Origin: an uncultured Erysipelotrichaceae bacterium
Lineage (GTDB): Bacteria > Bacillota_I > Bacilli_A > RF39 > UBA660
Direction: 5' to 3'
Assembly: GCA_902789225.1 (NCBI GenBank)
Contig: CADANC010000007.1
Span: forward strand, 1 to 64,000
DNA length: 64,000 nucleotides
Shown here piece by piece: positions 45,144 to 55,139 of this stretch. A program made the position numbers and the translations under genes. The notes under the pieces were generated by a model. That model saw only the letters and a program-made list of their open reading frames with translations, did not search any database and had not been told where the DNA came from. Position 1 is the stretch's first letter, and each line of letters opens with the position of its first letter.

Positions 45144-46151
45144 GTAAGTTAATTTACTTGATTCAAATGAGTATGATCCTCTAGCGTTAGGTTTAAATGT
45201 ATAAGTAACTATATTTGCACTTTCATAGTCAGAAGGTTTAAATACATGATTTGGATCTTGTCCTATAGCTTCATCTATTTTTACTGTGTTTTCATAGTCT
45301 CTATAAATTATACAATCATACGTATTTGAAGCATTCTTATTACATTTTGGGAATATTACTTTTTCTTTAATTACAATTTTATCTCCATCTAATTTTGCTG
45401 AAGATAATTCTCCATATACTCTTATTGTTTCAATGTTTTGTGCTTCATCTTCTACTTTATTTGTAAAGTATATAGTATATCTTTTCTTATCAGCATTATA
45501 GTTTAATTGACCAGAATTTTTATCTTCTTTGACAAAATCAAATGTATAATTAAGTGATGTTGCTGTTACATATTTTACTCCATCTCCGAAGAATTCTTGC
45601 ATGTATTGTTGTACTTTATTTCCTGAAATATAGTATTCTACTGCTCCAGCTTCATTATTAGTTCCTGTTTCTCTAAAATCACTTGTATCTGTTAGAGATA
45701 ATGCATAATAGAATTTTTCAAAATTTGTAAAATTCTTTTCTGTTACAGATGGTTCTGATACAAATTTATGATATCTTTGTCCTGTTGTTCCATATTTTAC
45801 TCTATCATATAAAGCAACTACTCTTTCATCATCTAATGATAAATCATTAGATACAGGTTGTTCAGGTTCTTTTCTATTAAATATTAATGTAAATATTATA
45901 AAGAAAGTTACTCCGAAAAGAAGTGCTACTCCTACTACTACAATTGTTGTAAATTTTCTATTTGCTCTAGATGATTTCTTTTTAGCAATATTCTTTCCAA
46001 AAGCTAAATCATCATCATTATTATTGTTATTTACTACTTCATTTGTTAATGTATCATCAGTAAAGTTATCTTGTTCTAATAAATCATTTACATCTCCACC
46101 TTGATCTACTAAGTTTTTAAAATCAAAGTTAGATTCTTTATTATTACTCAT
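45141..46151 (-). CDS. Single-pass extracellular protein, relative of the 9592 gene
   Basis: 336 residues. An acidic, asparagine-rich cytoplasmic head (1-60) precedes a basic stretch and a transmembrane segment (about 68-92), then a 240-residue extracellular domain with two cysteines (CNKNASNTYDC). It ends in YTFKPNARGSYSFESSKLTY, close to the end of the 9592 gene. The two share the same order of short motifs. No known family is recognised. AGGAGG precedes the ATG by about 8 nt. Confidence 0.82.
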   Translation of the reverse strand: MSNNKESNFDFKNLVDQGGDVNDLLEQDNFTDDTLTNEVVNNNNNDDDLAFGKNIAKKKSSRANRKFTTIVVVGVALLFGVTFFIIFTLIFNRKEPEQPVSNDLSLDDERVVALYDRVKYGTTGQRYHKFVSEPSVTEKNFTNFEKFYYALSLTDTSDFRETGTNNEAGAVEYYISGNKVQQYMQEFFGDGVKYVTATSLNYTFDFVKEDKNSGQLNYNADKKRYTIYFTNKVEDEAQNIETIRVYGELSSAKLDGDKIVIKEKVIFPKCNKNASNTYDCIIYRDYENTVKIDEAIGQDPNHVFKPSDYESANIVTYTFKPNARGSYSFESSKLTY

Positions 46152-46188
46152 TTTAATATCCTCCTACTATAATATATCAAATTTCTTT

Positions 46189-46214
46189 AAAAAAAAGAAT
46201 AATTAATTATTCTT
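46189..46214 (-). terminator. Terminator of the M16 pair
   Basis: Palindrome AAGAATAATTAATTATTCTT; eight T on the minus strand. Confidence 0.75.
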
Positions 46215-47468
46215 TTCCATTATAATTACACTTTTATTAGTAAAATCTATTTTATTTAATATATTTAATAGTGTTGAATAATCTAAGTTTTTGACTGTTT
46301 CATAGTAATTATCTTCTATTTCTTCATTTTCTAATTCATCCATCATTAGATCGAAATTCATTTCTTCTACTGATTCACTACCCTTGATATAATCTGCTAA
46401 TAATACTTTTTTTATTCTTTCAAATGATGATTCATCTATTTTTATATTTTCTAGAGTTTGTTCAATCTTTTTAAGTAATTTATCTTTTTCTGTTGTAATA
46501 GCATTTAGTATTAATACTGTATAATTATCTACTTTTGATGTATATTGTTCAAAGTATGTAAATAAATTATTTAGATGTGCTTCTTCTAAGAATTCAGATG
46601 TTCTTCCAAATAGTAAATTCTCTATTATTTTTATGTATAGTCTTTTTTCTTTGTCATCTGTTTTGCCTAAAGTATCTCTATTTATTTTTATTCCTATTAA
46701 TAATTTATCTACTGCGATATCTCCTGTGATGGTTTTATTTTTAACTACTACTTTATCATTTTCTTTTATTTCAGGTAATTTAAATTCTACATTATTTTTA
46801 GTAGCATAATTAGATTTCATTATTATATTATGTGCTTCATCTTTGTCAAAGTTTCCGGTAATTACTAAATACATATTATTTGGAGAATAAAAAGTATTAT
46901 AACAATCATATAAGTCTTCTTTTGTAATCTCTTTTATTGTATCTACTGTTCCTCCAATATCATATTTTACTGGTTTGTTATGAAATACACTTTCTCTTAG
47001 AGTTCTAACTAATATTTCTTCAGGATTATCATTGTACATTTTTAATTCTTGAGCAATTATACCTTGCTCTTTTTCTACATTTTCATCAGTATAGTATGGT
47101 TCTGATACAAACTTTAATAGATATTCTAAATTTTCTTTAAAATTTGTAGTTCCAGCACAATAATATGCCGTATAGTCAAATGAAGTTGATGCATTTACCA
47201 TAGAACCACTTTTTTCATAGAATTCAAATGGCTTTTCTCCAGATTCTTGCTCAAAGTTTTTATGTTCTAAGAAATGTGCTATACCTAGAGGCTTCTTATA
47301 TGCTTTATTATTTACATTAAATTCATTATTATTACTTCCATATTTAGTTACTAAAGTTACCATATATTCTTTCTTATTTGGAACGTTTAAATAATAAATT
47401 TTAAATCCATTAGATAATTGTTCATAATAGTAAGTTAAATCTATTTTGTTTATCTTTTTACTAATCAT
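46203..47468 (-). CDS. M16 family zinc peptidase, YmfH-like (catalytic)
   Basis: 421 residues from ATG 47468; the in-frame GTG 47477 belongs to the AAGGTG site. The inverted zinc motif HFLEH is near residue 68, with ligand glutamate downstream in LRESVFHN...; the family's second half follows. Paired with the preceding gene as in B. subtilis ymfF-ymfH. M16 peptidases act as pairs of halves that form a chamber; this member supplies zinc chemistry. Substrate is unknown. It overlaps the partner gene by 8 nt. Confidence 0.9.
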   Translation of the reverse strand: MISKKINKIDLTYYYEQLSNGFKIYYLNVPNKKEYMVTLVTKYGSNNNEFNVNNKAYKKPLGIAHFLEHKNFEQESGEKPFEFYEKSGSMVNASTSFDYTAYYCAGTTNFKENLEYLLKFVSEPYYTDENVEKEQGIIAQELKMYNDNPEEILVRTLRESVFHNKPVKYDIGGTVDTIKEITKEDLYDCYNTFYSPNNMYLVITGNFDKDEAHNIIMKSNYATKNNVEFKLPEIKENDKVVVKNKTITGDIAVDKLLIGIKINRDTLGKTDDKEKRLYIKIIENLLFGRTSEFLEEAHLNNLFTYFEQYTSKVDNYTVLILNAITTEKDKLLKKIEQTLENIKIDESSFERIKKVLLADYIKGSESVEEMNFDLMMDELENEEIEDNYYETVKNLDYSTLLNILNKIDFTNKSVIIMEKNN

Positions 47469-48720
47469 TTTTAACACCTTCTAGTAAATATATATTTTGT
47501 ATTTTTATTTTCTTACTTAGGTTAACTATTTCTTCTTTAGTAACTTTATTTATTTTTTCTCTTCTTTTATCTAATTCATCTAATTTTAATGTATCTACAT
47601 CTATCATATAATTTATAATTGATGCTGCATTTTCATCTATTGCGTCAAAATCATTATTAATCAATGTTTTACAATTATTAATTTCTTCTTCTGATATATT
47701 TCCATTTTGTATATCTTTTATAATCTTTTTTATTAATTTAACTGCTTTTTTATAGTTTGTATTATCTATTCCTGAATTAATTGATAGTACATTATCAAAC
47801 ATTCTATAATTTGAATTTATATAATAACATAAAGATTCTTGTTCTCTAATGATATTAAATAATTTAGAAGATGTTCCTCCTCCTAAAATATATGATAAGA
47901 AACTTGATACATAGTATCTTTCATAATATGTAGGTTTATCTAGTTTAGATAATATTATTAATATTGATTGTTCATTATTAATAGTTTCAGTATAACTTTT
48001 TTCATTAGTTATTTTTGTATTTAATTCATAATTATCTGGATTACTACTATTATTAAATAATTTACTAAAGTATTTATCTATATATGATTCAATTTCTTCT
48101 AATTCTATGTTTCCTACTACATAAAAATCTATAATATTTGTTTTTATCATTTCTTTGTAATATTCATATAGATTATATTCATTTAATGGATCTATATCTT
48201 CGATATAACCTATCACTCTATAAGATAGAACTGAATCATCATATACTTCTTTTGCTCTAATTGCGGCATATAATGGAGCATCTTCTTTTAATGTAGATAA
48301 TCTAGTTTTCATTTTTTCTTTATATAAATCTACTTTATCTTTTCTAAAATGATTATCTTCTATTAATGGATCTAATAAAAGATCACTTAATAATGAAATA
48401 GATTGTTCTAAAATGCCTTTTTCAGTATATTTTTCATCTAAACATTTGATTGTTAATGTAGTATTTAGATAGTTTCCTATTCTATTATTTAAAAATTGTA
48501 AATTCATACTATATAATTCTTCTTTTCTTATATTTATTTTTCTTTCTGAATTATACTTTTTAGAACTTGAAAATAATACATTATATAATAGACTTCTTTT
48601 AGTTATATTTTCTTTTTTTATAGGTTCTTTTAAAGATATTTTAATTGTTGTTTGCTTGAATTTGTCTGTTTTATATAGATGTATTCTATATCCTCTTTTT
48701 TCATCATAAGTGGTCTTCAT
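47461..48720 (-). CDS. M16 family peptidase-like protein, YmfF-like (non-catalytic)
   Basis: 419 residues. There is no HxxEH in the first half; FSSSKKYNSE and LQFLNNRIGNYLNTT stand there. The conserved C-terminal block GGGTSSKLFNIIREQESLCYYI (two parts) supplies the arginine and tyrosine that complete the active site of the catalytic partner. Such pairs are best treated as one enzyme. It lies upstream of the catalytic gene with an 8-nt overlap and 13 nt behind deoD. Confidence 0.88.
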   Translation of the reverse strand: MKTTYDEKRGYRIHLYKTDKFKQTTIKISLKEPIKKENITKRSLLYNVLFSSSKKYNSERKINIRKEELYSMNLQFLNNRIGNYLNTTLTIKCLDEKYTEKGILEQSISLLSDLLLDPLIEDNHFRKDKVDLYKEKMKTRLSTLKEDAPLYAAIRAKEVYDDSVLSYRVIGYIEDIDPLNEYNLYEYYKEMIKTNIIDFYVVGNIELEEIESYIDKYFSKLFNNSSNPDNYELNTKITNEKSYTETINNEQSILIILSKLDKPTYYERYYVSSFLSYILGGGTSSKLFNIIREQESLCYYINSNYRMFDNVLSINSGIDNTNYKKAVKLIKKIIKDIQNGNISEEEINNCKTLINNDFDAIDENAASIINYMIDVDTLKLDELDKRREKINKVTKEEIVNLSKKIKIQNIYLLEGVKND

Positions 48721-48733
48721 ATTATCCTCTTTT

Positions 48734-49447
48734 CTATATAATTGATTCTAATGCTAATTCAATCATATTATTTAATCCTGTTTGTCTTTCTTCGCTAGAT
48801 AATGATCTTTTATCATATAAAGAATCTACTACTGTTGATAGTGTTGTTGCTTCTATTTTGAATTTATTAGCTAGATAAAATAAAGCAAAAGATTCCATTT
48901 CTACTCCAAGACATGTATTATCTTTGTAATTTGCTCTAAATTTATCTATATCATCACAATATAAGTCAAATACATCACTAGTAATAATTTTTCCTACTTT
49001 TATAGGAATATCTAATTTAGTAGATTTTTCTTTTATTTTTTCATTTAATTTATTAGATGAGTCTTGGTAATCTACTTTATTATCATCTAATAACTTAGAA
49101 AAATAAGTATAAGCATAAGCTCCTGTTGCGAGTAATAGATCTTGTAATTTTATATCTTTATTAAATGATCCACATGTACCTATACGAATAATTTTTTTAA
49201 CATTGTAGTATTTAATTAATTCATATGCATATATTCCCATACTTGGAATACCCATTCCTGATGAGGCTATTGTTATTTTCTTTCCTTTATAATAACCTGT
49301 ATAGAAATACATATTTCTTACTTTGTTTACTATTCTATAATTATCTAGATAGTTTTGTGCTATATATTTAGCTCTTAATGGGTCACCTGGTAATAGTACA
49401 ATAGGTGCAATATCTTCTTCTTTTGCTTCTATATGTGGTGTAGCCAT
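48734..49447 (-). CDS. deoD: Purine-nucleoside phosphorylase DeoD
   Basis: 237 residues. TPHIEAKEEDIAPIVLLPGDPLRA near the start and GTCGSF, MGIPSMGIYAYEL and GVEMESFALF (the M-E-S nucleoside site) are family signatures. It splits purine (deoxy)nucleosides with phosphate into base and ribose 1-phosphate, feeding deoB and the pentose phosphate route (tkt is 0.8 kb away). The ATG is preceded by a ribosome-binding site in GGGAGTGAT. Confidence 0.96.
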   Translation of the reverse strand: MATPHIEAKEEDIAPIVLLPGDPLRAKYIAQNYLDNYRIVNKVRNMYFYTGYYKGKKITIASSGMGIPSMGIYAYELIKYYNVKKIIRIGTCGSFNKDIKLQDLLLATGAYAYTYFSKLLDDNKVDYQDSSNKLNEKIKEKSTKLDIPIKVGKIITSDVFDLYCDDIDKFRANYKDNTCLGVEMESFALFYLANKFKIEATTLSTVVDSLYDKRSLSSEERQTGLNNMIELALESII

Positions 49448-49492
49448 ATCATCACTCCCTTTTTATTAATTACATTATAGCAATTTTGAAGT

Positions 49493-49523
49493 CAAAAAAA
49501 AAGTAGATTATTCGTAATCTACT
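49493..49523 (-). terminator. Terminator of the 49508 gene
   Basis: AAGTAGATTA-TTCG-TAATCTACTT with nine T on the minus strand. Confidence 0.9.
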
Positions 49524-49957
49524 TCTACTCTAGCTATTCTATTTCCATCTTGTGGTACTTGGAATGTTAATTGATCTGTTGCTCCTGGTTCATACATTTT
49601 ATGAACATAAATAATATTTTCATAGATAACAGCATCATTAACATTATATACTTTGATATTAGCTTTTTCTACATATATAGTAGATTGACTAATATTTTGT
49701 ATATTATAAGTCATAGAAACAGGATTTATACTTTGATTAATTTCTAAATTAGAAGATATAACTGTATTTAAATAATTATCATCTTCGTATGTTTCAATAT
49801 TTTTTTCTCCTGATACTTCTTTAACTTCTGGTTTATATGCGCTATCTCTTAATTCAAATCCTAATTCTATTCCTCCGAATAAAGCAACTATTGAGAAAAT
49901 TCCCATTATCATAAATACTTTATTCAATTCTTTATTGTTCTTTGTTTTCATATTCAT
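49508..49957 (-). CDS. Membrane-anchored protein, FxLYD-like
   Basis: 149 residues. A transmembrane anchor at about 14-34 follows a lysine-rich start; the outer part, with MTYNIQNISQSTIYVEKANIKVYN and a final RIARVEVDYE, resembles the beta-sandwich found in FxLYD or DUF4352-type proteins. Function unknown. Two close ATGs occur (49957 and 49951); either works with AGGTAGGA. Confidence 0.7.
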   Translation of the reverse strand: MNMKTKNNKELNKVFMIMGIFSIVALFGGIELGFELRDSAYKPEVKEVSGEKNIETYEDDNYLNTVISSNLEINQSINPVSMTYNIQNISQSTIYVEKANIKVYNVNDAVIYENIIYVHKMYEPGATDQLTFQVPQDGNRIARVEVDYE

Positions 49958-50033
49958 TCCTACCTTTAATTATATTTTATTTTATATGTTTTTTTTTTAC
50001 AATATGTAAAAATTATTTTTACAATTAATTTAC

Positions 50034-50062
50034 AAAAAAAGTAGAAGGTTTACTTCTACTGA
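50034..50062 (-). terminator. Terminator of the 50056 gene
   Basis: AGTAGAAG and CTTCTACT around GTTTA; seven T on the minus strand. Confidence 0.85.
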
Positions 50063-50265
50063 TATTTTTCCATTTGTTTCATCATTTGATTGATTTGTTT
50101 TTGATTTGGCTTTCTTCCCATTTGCATCATTAATGCTTTAATCATTTCTTCATTTATAGGAGGATTATCTTTTAGATATTTCTTCATTACAAAACGTGAT
50201 ACGAAGAATCCTATAATTGCTCCTACTAATAATCCTACTAATACTAATAAGATATCATGTAACAT
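50056..50265 (-). CDS. yneF: YneF/UPF0154 small membrane protein
   Basis: 69 residues. A hydrophobic helix (5-25, [18 protein letters not shown]) is followed by [36 protein letters not shown], in which NPPINEEMI and GRKPSxK-like motifs define UPF0154. Function unknown; usually a single-pass protein in Bacillota. It lies 13 nt after tkt, which is also the case in B. subtilis and relatives. Confidence 0.93.
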   Translation of the reverse strand: MLHDILLVLVGLLVGAIIGFFVSRFVMKKYLKDNPPINEEMIKALMMQMGRKPNQKQINQMMKQMEKYQ

Positions 50266-50278
50266 AAAATCATCCTTT

Positions 50279-52261
50279 CTATTTAATTATTTCTTCTATT
50301 TTTGCTTGTAGAGAATCTATATCAAATCCAAAATGTTTATATACATCATCTTTTGGTGCAGAAACACCGAAATCATTGATGTTTATTACATTATTAAGAT
50401 TATATATTATTTTATACCAATCTTTTGAATTTGAAGCTTCTATAACTATTTTTTTGATTTCTACTGGTAGAACTTCATCAATATATTCTTTATCTTGAGA
50501 TAAAAATCTATCTATATTAGGTACTGATACTACTCTTATACCTATACCTTTACTTTGTAATTTAGTTGCGATATCAATACACTTTGATAATTCTTCTCCA
50601 GAAGATATTAATATTGCTTTTTTATCTGTTTGGAAATCTCTAGCAATATATCCTCCTTTTACTACTTCATTTGTTTTTGTACAATTTAGAATTGGTAGTG
50701 TATTTCTAGATAGTAATATTGCACTTGGACTATCTTTTTTATTATATATTTCTTTATATGCACCTATTATTTCATTTACATCAGCTGGTCTAAATACTTC
50801 TAAATTAGGTATATCTCTTAATTGAGAAATTTGCTCTATTGGTTGATGTGTTGGACCATCCTCTCCTACACTAATTGAGTCATGTGTAAATATATATGTT
50901 ATTGGTAGATGCATCATACATGCTAATCTAATTGATGGTAGCATAAAGTTAGAAAATGCTAAGAATGTTGCGGCATAAGGTCTAATTCCACATAAAGCTA
51001 ATCCATTAGAAATAGCTGCCATAGCATGTTCTCTTACTCCATAATAGATATTCTTTCCAGAATAATTATCTTTTGTGAAGTCTCCTACTCCATCTACATA
51101 TGTACAAGTTGGTTTAAATAAGTCAGCACTTCCTCCTAATACATATGGATATTTAGTTACTATAGAAGATAATACTTTTCCTGATGTTACTCTAGCTTTT
51201 TCTTCCATCTTATCAGGTAATTGATAAGCTAAATTTTTTAAGTCAATTGATTTATCTTCATTCATTAAATAATCTAGTACTTCTCTTGCTTCATCGTCTA
51301 AGCTTTCTATACTATGTATAAATTTATCATTTAATTTAAAACATCTTTCATTAATTTTACTTCTAAATTCATCAAGTAAATTTTGGAATACTGTGAATGG
51401 TACATCTCTAATATCTAATTTATCTTTTAACTCTGATACTTCTTCTTCGGTTAGAGGTGAACCATGTACATCAGATGTTCCTTCTTTAGTTGAATTCTTC
51501 CCTATTACTGTTTTTATTGCAATAATAGTTGGTTTTGTAGTTTCAGTTTTAGCTTCTTCTATTGCTTTAGTTATTTCTTCATAACTATCGCCATTTTCTA
51601 CTGTGATTACGTTCCAGTTAATTGATGAAAAACGTAGAGTTAAATTTTCATTTGTACTTTTTGATACTTCTCCATCTAAGCATACTCCATTCATATCATA
51701 TAAAACTATTAATTTATTTAAATTAAAGTTTCCTGCTAGAGTACATGCTTCATATGATGCTCCTTCCATTAGGTCTCCATCACTAGCTAGTACATAAGTA
51801 TAATAGTTTATTAAGTCTTTTTTCTTATCATTAAAATATGCATTTAGATATCTTTCTGCCATTGCTATACCTACTGCTGTAGCTATACCTTCTCCTAATG
51901 GACCTGTAGTCATATCTACTCCTGGAGTTTTTCCATATTCTGGATGACCCGGAGTAATTGAGTCTAGTTGTCTAAATGATTTTAAATCCTCTAATGTAAT
52001 TGGAAATCCTGCGAAGAATAATGTTGAATATAATAGAGCACTTCCATGTCCTGCTGACATAATAAATCTATCTCTATTAAAATAATTTGGATAATTAGTA
52101 TCTATGTTTATATGATCTTTATATAATGCATATAGTATTGGTGCTGCTCCTAGACATATACCTGGATGACCACTTTTAGCATTAGTAATCATATCAATAC
52201 TTAGAGATCTAATATTATCAATTATTTTGTTATCAATAGTTTTTTCTCTTTCTAATAACAT
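50279..52261 (-). CDS. tkt: Transketolase
   Basis: 660 residues, full length. The thiamine diphosphate motif begins at [14 protein letters not shown] and runs to [28 protein letters not shown] and [17 protein letters not shown] are family signatures. Moves two-carbon units between sugar phosphates in the pentose phosphate pathway, linking with DeoB and DeoD products. AGGAGATAG lies before the ATG. Transcribed opposite to the neighbouring tRNA-Thr. Confidence 0.97.
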   Translation of the reverse strand: MLLEREKTIDNKIIDNIRSLSIDMITNAKSGHPGICLGAAPILYALYKDHINIDTNYPNYFNRDRFIMSAGHGSALLYSTLFFAGFPITLEDLKSFRQLDSITPGHPEYGKTPGVDMTTGPLGEGIATAVGIAMAERYLNAYFNDKKKDLINYYTYVLASDGDLMEGASYEACTLAGNFNLNKLIVLYDMNGVCLDGEVSKSTNENLTLRFSSINWNVITVENGDSYEEITKAIEEAKTETTKPTIIAIKTVIGKNSTKEGTSDVHGSPLTEEEVSELKDKLDIRDVPFTVFQNLLDEFRSKINERCFKLNDKFIHSIESLDDEAREVLDYLMNEDKSIDLKNLAYQLPDKMEEKARVTSGKVLSSIVTKYPYVLGGSADLFKPTCTYVDGVGDFTKDNYSGKNIYYGVREHAMAAISNGLALCGIRPYAATFLAFSNFMLPSIRLACMMHLPITYIFTHDSISVGEDGPTHQPIEQISQLRDIPNLEVFRPADVNEIIGAYKEIYNKKDSPSAILLSRNTLPILNCTKTNEVVKGGYIARDFQTDKKAILISSGEELSKCIDIATKLQSKGIGIRVVSVPNIDRFLSQDKEYIDEVLPVEIKKIVIEASNSKDWYKIIYNLNNVININDFGVSAPKDDVYKHFGFDIDSLQAKIEEIIK

Positions 52262-52300
52262 AACTATCTCCTTTTCTCCTACATTATAACAAATAGATAC

Positions 52301-52327
52301 TTGTTTTTCAATTATTCATGTTATAAT
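52301..52327 (+). promoter_or_regulatory. tRNA-Thr promoter
   Basis: TTGTTT (52301-52306), 15 nt, then TATAAT (52322-52327) with a TG extension; the tRNA starts 10 nt later. Confidence 0.6.
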
Positions 52328-52336
52328 TAACTTGTT

Positions 52337-52412
52337 GCCGATTTAGCTCAATTGGTAGAGCAACTCATTCGTAATGAGTAGGTTGAAGGTTCGATTCCTT
52401 CCTTCGGCACCA
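52337..52412 (+). tRNA. tRNA-Thr (CGT) with an imperfect acceptor stem
   Basis: 76 nt with encoded CCA. D-arm GCTC/GAGC, anticodon stem ACTCA/TGAGT around TTCGTAA, anticodon CGT (codon ACG), T-arm GAAGG/CCTTC. The acceptor 5' strand GCCGATT faces CTTCGGC, so pairs 6-67 (T-T) and 7-66 (T-C) are mismatched; AATCGGC would be the perfect complement. Promoter and terminator are intact. Confidence 0.88.
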
Positions 52413-52429
52413 TTAAAATATTTGTAAAA

Positions 52430-52459
52430 GAAAAAGATGACTTAAAATCATCTTTTTTA
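52430..52459. terminator. Terminator for tRNA-Thr and the 52457 gene
   Basis: AAAAGATGA-CTTAAAA-TCATCTTTT, six T on the + side and five on the - side. Confidence 0.85.
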
Positions 52460-52930
52460 TTTAAACAATTTATCAAATAATTTTATTTTTGGCTTATTTC
52501 CTTTATTGTTTTGTTTTTCATATTCATTTATAAAACTTTGTAATAATTCATATCCTCTGATATAAATCCAACTTTGGAAATTATCAATATCAGGTACTTC
52601 AACTACGCTTACATTATCGACAATTTCAGAAATACTAGATCCACTAATTATTCTAAGATAACTTGGAGTATAATCTCTTTTTATTCTTTTATATTTTTCT
52701 TTGTCTAATTCTGCCATACTATATATGTAATCAGCTTGTTCTTTTGTAATATTATCCTTACTTATAGGTGTACCATCTAATATAATAGTACCTTCATCTA
52801 AACTACGGTAATATGCTTTTGTTTTTTTATCTAATTCATAAATATCTATTGTTTTATATTTGATATTGTTTCCATCAAATACAAAAAATTCAAAATCGGT
52901 TTCTCTATCTCTTGAATATATTTCTAACAT
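52457..52930 (-). CDS. Cytosolic protein, unknown
   Basis: 157 residues from ATG 52930 after GAGGGGAT; a longer in-frame reading runs into the upstream region without a ribosome-binding site. Mixed alpha/beta, slightly basic at the end (KIKLFDKLFK), without membrane segment. No family is recognised. It stands alone with its own terminator. Confidence 0.75.
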   Translation of the reverse strand: MLEIYSRDRETDFEFFVFDGNNIKYKTIDIYELDKKTKAYYRSLDEGTIILDGTPISKDNITKEQADYIYSMAELDKEKYKRIKRDYTPSYLRIISGSSISEIVDNVSVVEVPDIDNFQSWIYIRGYELLQSFINEYEKQNNKGNKPKIKLFDKLFK

Positions 52931-53018
52931 TAAAAAATCCCCTCTTTTTTTGTTGCATATTTTATCATAAATATTAGATAAAGTCAAAATATGCGTAGGC
53001 TAGTTTTATTTAATTAAT

Positions 53019-53120
53019 ATGGTTTCAAAATATGTGCTTTTTCTTAATTACTCTGATGACATATATGAAGATAATTATAATGACATATTAGATATTATTA
53101 AAATCAAAAAAGAGAATTAA
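53019..53120 (+). CDS. Possible 33-residue peptide or gene remnant
   Basis: ATG to TAA on the + strand, acidic in the middle (NYSDDIYEDNYNDI) and basic at the end. The frame ends inside a hairpin terminator. No clear ribosome-binding site precedes the ATG and no homologue is recognised, so this may be a decayed gene end or chance. Confidence 0.25.
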   Translation: MVSKYVLFLNYSDDIYEDNYNDILDIIKIKKEN

Positions 53121-53137
53121 AATCTCTTTTTATTTTT
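53104..53137. terminator. Terminator of htrA
   Basis: AAAGAGA-ATTAAAA-TCTCTTT; T-runs on both strands. Confidence 0.75.
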
Positions 53138-54377
53138 ATGATAATTTTACTTTTACAGTCTTTTCTTTATATTCTCTTCCTGATGGATAAGCTATAGTTA
53201 ATTCTATTTCTTCTCCTTTATTTTTTCCATCTAAGTATTCTGATATTACGCTGAATTCTTCTACCTTCTTACCATCTATTTCTGTAATTATATTTCCTAT
53301 TTCTAATTCTGCCTTATCTGCACCTGATCCTTTAGTTATTTTTTGAATATAGAATCCCTTTGGAAGATTTGAAGTGTTTTCAAAGTCTGTAGTCATGAAT
53401 CCTTCTACTCCAATTGATCCTCCAGATAAGTCATCTTCTCCATTCATTAATTGATTAATAAGATCTTTTACATCTGAAATTGGAATAGCAAATCCCATTC
53501 CTTCAATACTAGCAGAAGTTGATGTTGCGGCTGCTGAATATTTTACTGAGTTAATTCCTACTACTTCTCCTTGGGCATTTAGAAGTGCTCCTCCTGAGTT
53601 TCCTCCATTGATTGCTGCATCTATTTGAATCATTTTTGTTTTAGTGTTGTCCATTGTTACTTCTCTATTTAAGGCACTTACTACACCTGTAGTGACTGAT
53701 TGTCCATATCCTAGAGCATTTCCTATAGCAATTATTCCATTACCTACTTTTAATTTATTACTATCTCCTATTGTTGCGATAGCAATACTTTCTATAGTAC
53801 TAGGTTTTATATCATTTAATGCTACTTTAATTACAGCAATATCTTTCTTTTCAGATACTCCTACTACTTTAGCATCATATGATTGTTCGTCATAGAATGT
53901 TACTGATAATTCTTCTGCTCCTTCTATTACGTGATAGTTAGTTAAAATTAAAATATCACTATCAGTTTTACTTATTATTATTCCTGATCCTGCTCCTTCT
54001 GCAGTGTATTCTTGTGATCCTCCAAATATAGATGGACCATATTGACCAGATGATATTAATGTCTTACTTGTTATAGCAACTATAGAAGGCATTACATTAT
54101 CTACTATTTCAGAAACATCTGTTAAATATATTCCTTCTTTAACTTTAGTAGTTGTTTCAGTATAGTTTAGTTCAGCACTTTTCTTTTTAGATGATGGAAG
54201 ATTAATCATATCATATTTAATTAATGCATATCCTATTAATCCTATAATTATTAAAAATATAAGGAATTTGAAAAATTTTCCTGCTTTATTTTCTTTTTTA
54301 GGTACTTCTACATATACCCTTTCTATTTGTACCTCTTTTTCTTCTTTTTCTTCTTTTTTCTTTTTTTCTTTTTCCAT
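53136..54377 (-). CDS. htrA: HtrA/DegP-like membrane serine protease
   Basis: 413 residues from ATG 54377 (an in-frame GTG at 54386 is part of GAGGTGAT). A highly charged cytoplasmic head of 30 residues, a transmembrane segment (about 34-55), then the trypsin-like domain with triad H in LTNYHVIEGA, D in KKDIAVIKV and S in AAINGGNSGGALL, and one C-terminal PDZ domain. It clears or refolds damaged exported proteins. TATAAT stands 15 nt before the ATG. Confidence 0.95.
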   Translation of the reverse strand: MEKEKKKKEEKEEKEVQIERVYVEVPKKENKAGKFFKFLIFLIIIGLIGYALIKYDMINLPSSKKKSAELNYTETTTKVKEGIYLTDVSEIVDNVMPSIVAITSKTLISSGQYGPSIFGGSQEYTAEGAGSGIIISKTDSDILILTNYHVIEGAEELSVTFYDEQSYDAKVVGVSEKKDIAVIKVALNDIKPSTIESIAIATIGDSNKLKVGNGIIAIGNALGYGQSVTTGVVSALNREVTMDNTKTKMIQIDAAINGGNSGGALLNAQGEVVGINSVKYSAAATSTSASIEGMGFAIPISDVKDLINQLMNGEDDLSGGSIGVEGFMTTDFENTSNLPKGFYIQKITKGSGADKAELEIGNIITEIDGKKVEEFSVISEYLDGKNKGEEIELTIAYPSGREYKEKTVKVKLS

Positions 54378-54423
54378 TATAATCACCTCATTATTATATT
54401 AATTCTTTTTTATTAAATTAAAA

Positions 54424-55044
54424 TTAATTATTTGCTTTATATTGTAATATTAATTTGTGTATAGCTTCCATTTTCTTATCTAATTCCTGCATATCTTTAG
54501 CACGATTTTTTAATTCAGTATTTATTTCATCAGGTATATTTTCTGGTAGTTTATATCTTAATTTATGATCTAGTGAACTCCAACAATCCATTGCTATTGT
54601 TCTTATTTGGATTTCAGCTTCTATATATTCTGTAGATGCATATAAATCTATTGGTATTAAGACATTTATATGATAACTTGTATATCCTGATGGTTTTGGC
54701 TCTTTAATATAGTCATTTACATTTACTATTTTAAACTGTTTTGAACTTTGTATTCTATTAGCTATTTCATATACGTCTGATAAAAAAGAACAAACTATTC
54801 TTATTCCTACAATATCATGGATATGATTTATAAGATTTTCAAAAGTAATTTCATAATTTCTTTTTTTTAATTTATTTATTGAACTTTCTAGTGTCTTTAT
54901 TCTTGATTTAGTATGTTCTACAGGATTATATCCCAATTCATATTCATATTCTTTTATTAATATATTTATTTCATTTTGCAATCTCTCTTTAGCAAATTCG
55001 TATTTCATATATTTCTTTTTGAATTCATCATTTTGTTCTATCAT
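54424..55044 (-). CDS. Small alarmone synthetase, RelQ-like GTP pyrophosphokinase
   Basis: 206 residues, the size of RelQ/YjbM. The synthetase fold is seen in IHDIVGIRIVCSFLSDVYEIA, EPKPSGYTSYH and EIQIRTIAMDCWSSLDHKLRYK. There is no hydrolase, TGS or ACT domain, so it only makes (p)ppGpp. RelP (YwaC) is the alternative. TATAAT with TATG extension lies 15 nt before the ATG. It is a single gene between htrA and the lipoprotein gene. Confidence 0.92.
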   Translation of the reverse strand: MIEQNDEFKKKYMKYEFAKERLQNEINILIKEYEYELGYNPVEHTKSRIKTLESSINKLKKRNYEITFENLINHIHDIVGIRIVCSFLSDVYEIANRIQSSKQFKIVNVNDYIKEPKPSGYTSYHINVLIPIDLYASTEYIEAEIQIRTIAMDCWSSLDHKLRYKLPENIPDEINTELKNRAKDMQELDKKMEAIHKLILQYKANN

Positions 55045-55139
55045 TAAATCACCATTTAAATTATATCATAAATTGTAAAGTTTTGTTTTTTAGTTTTATT
55101 AATAGTAATTTTATGGTATTTTATAATTGGAGGTAGATT

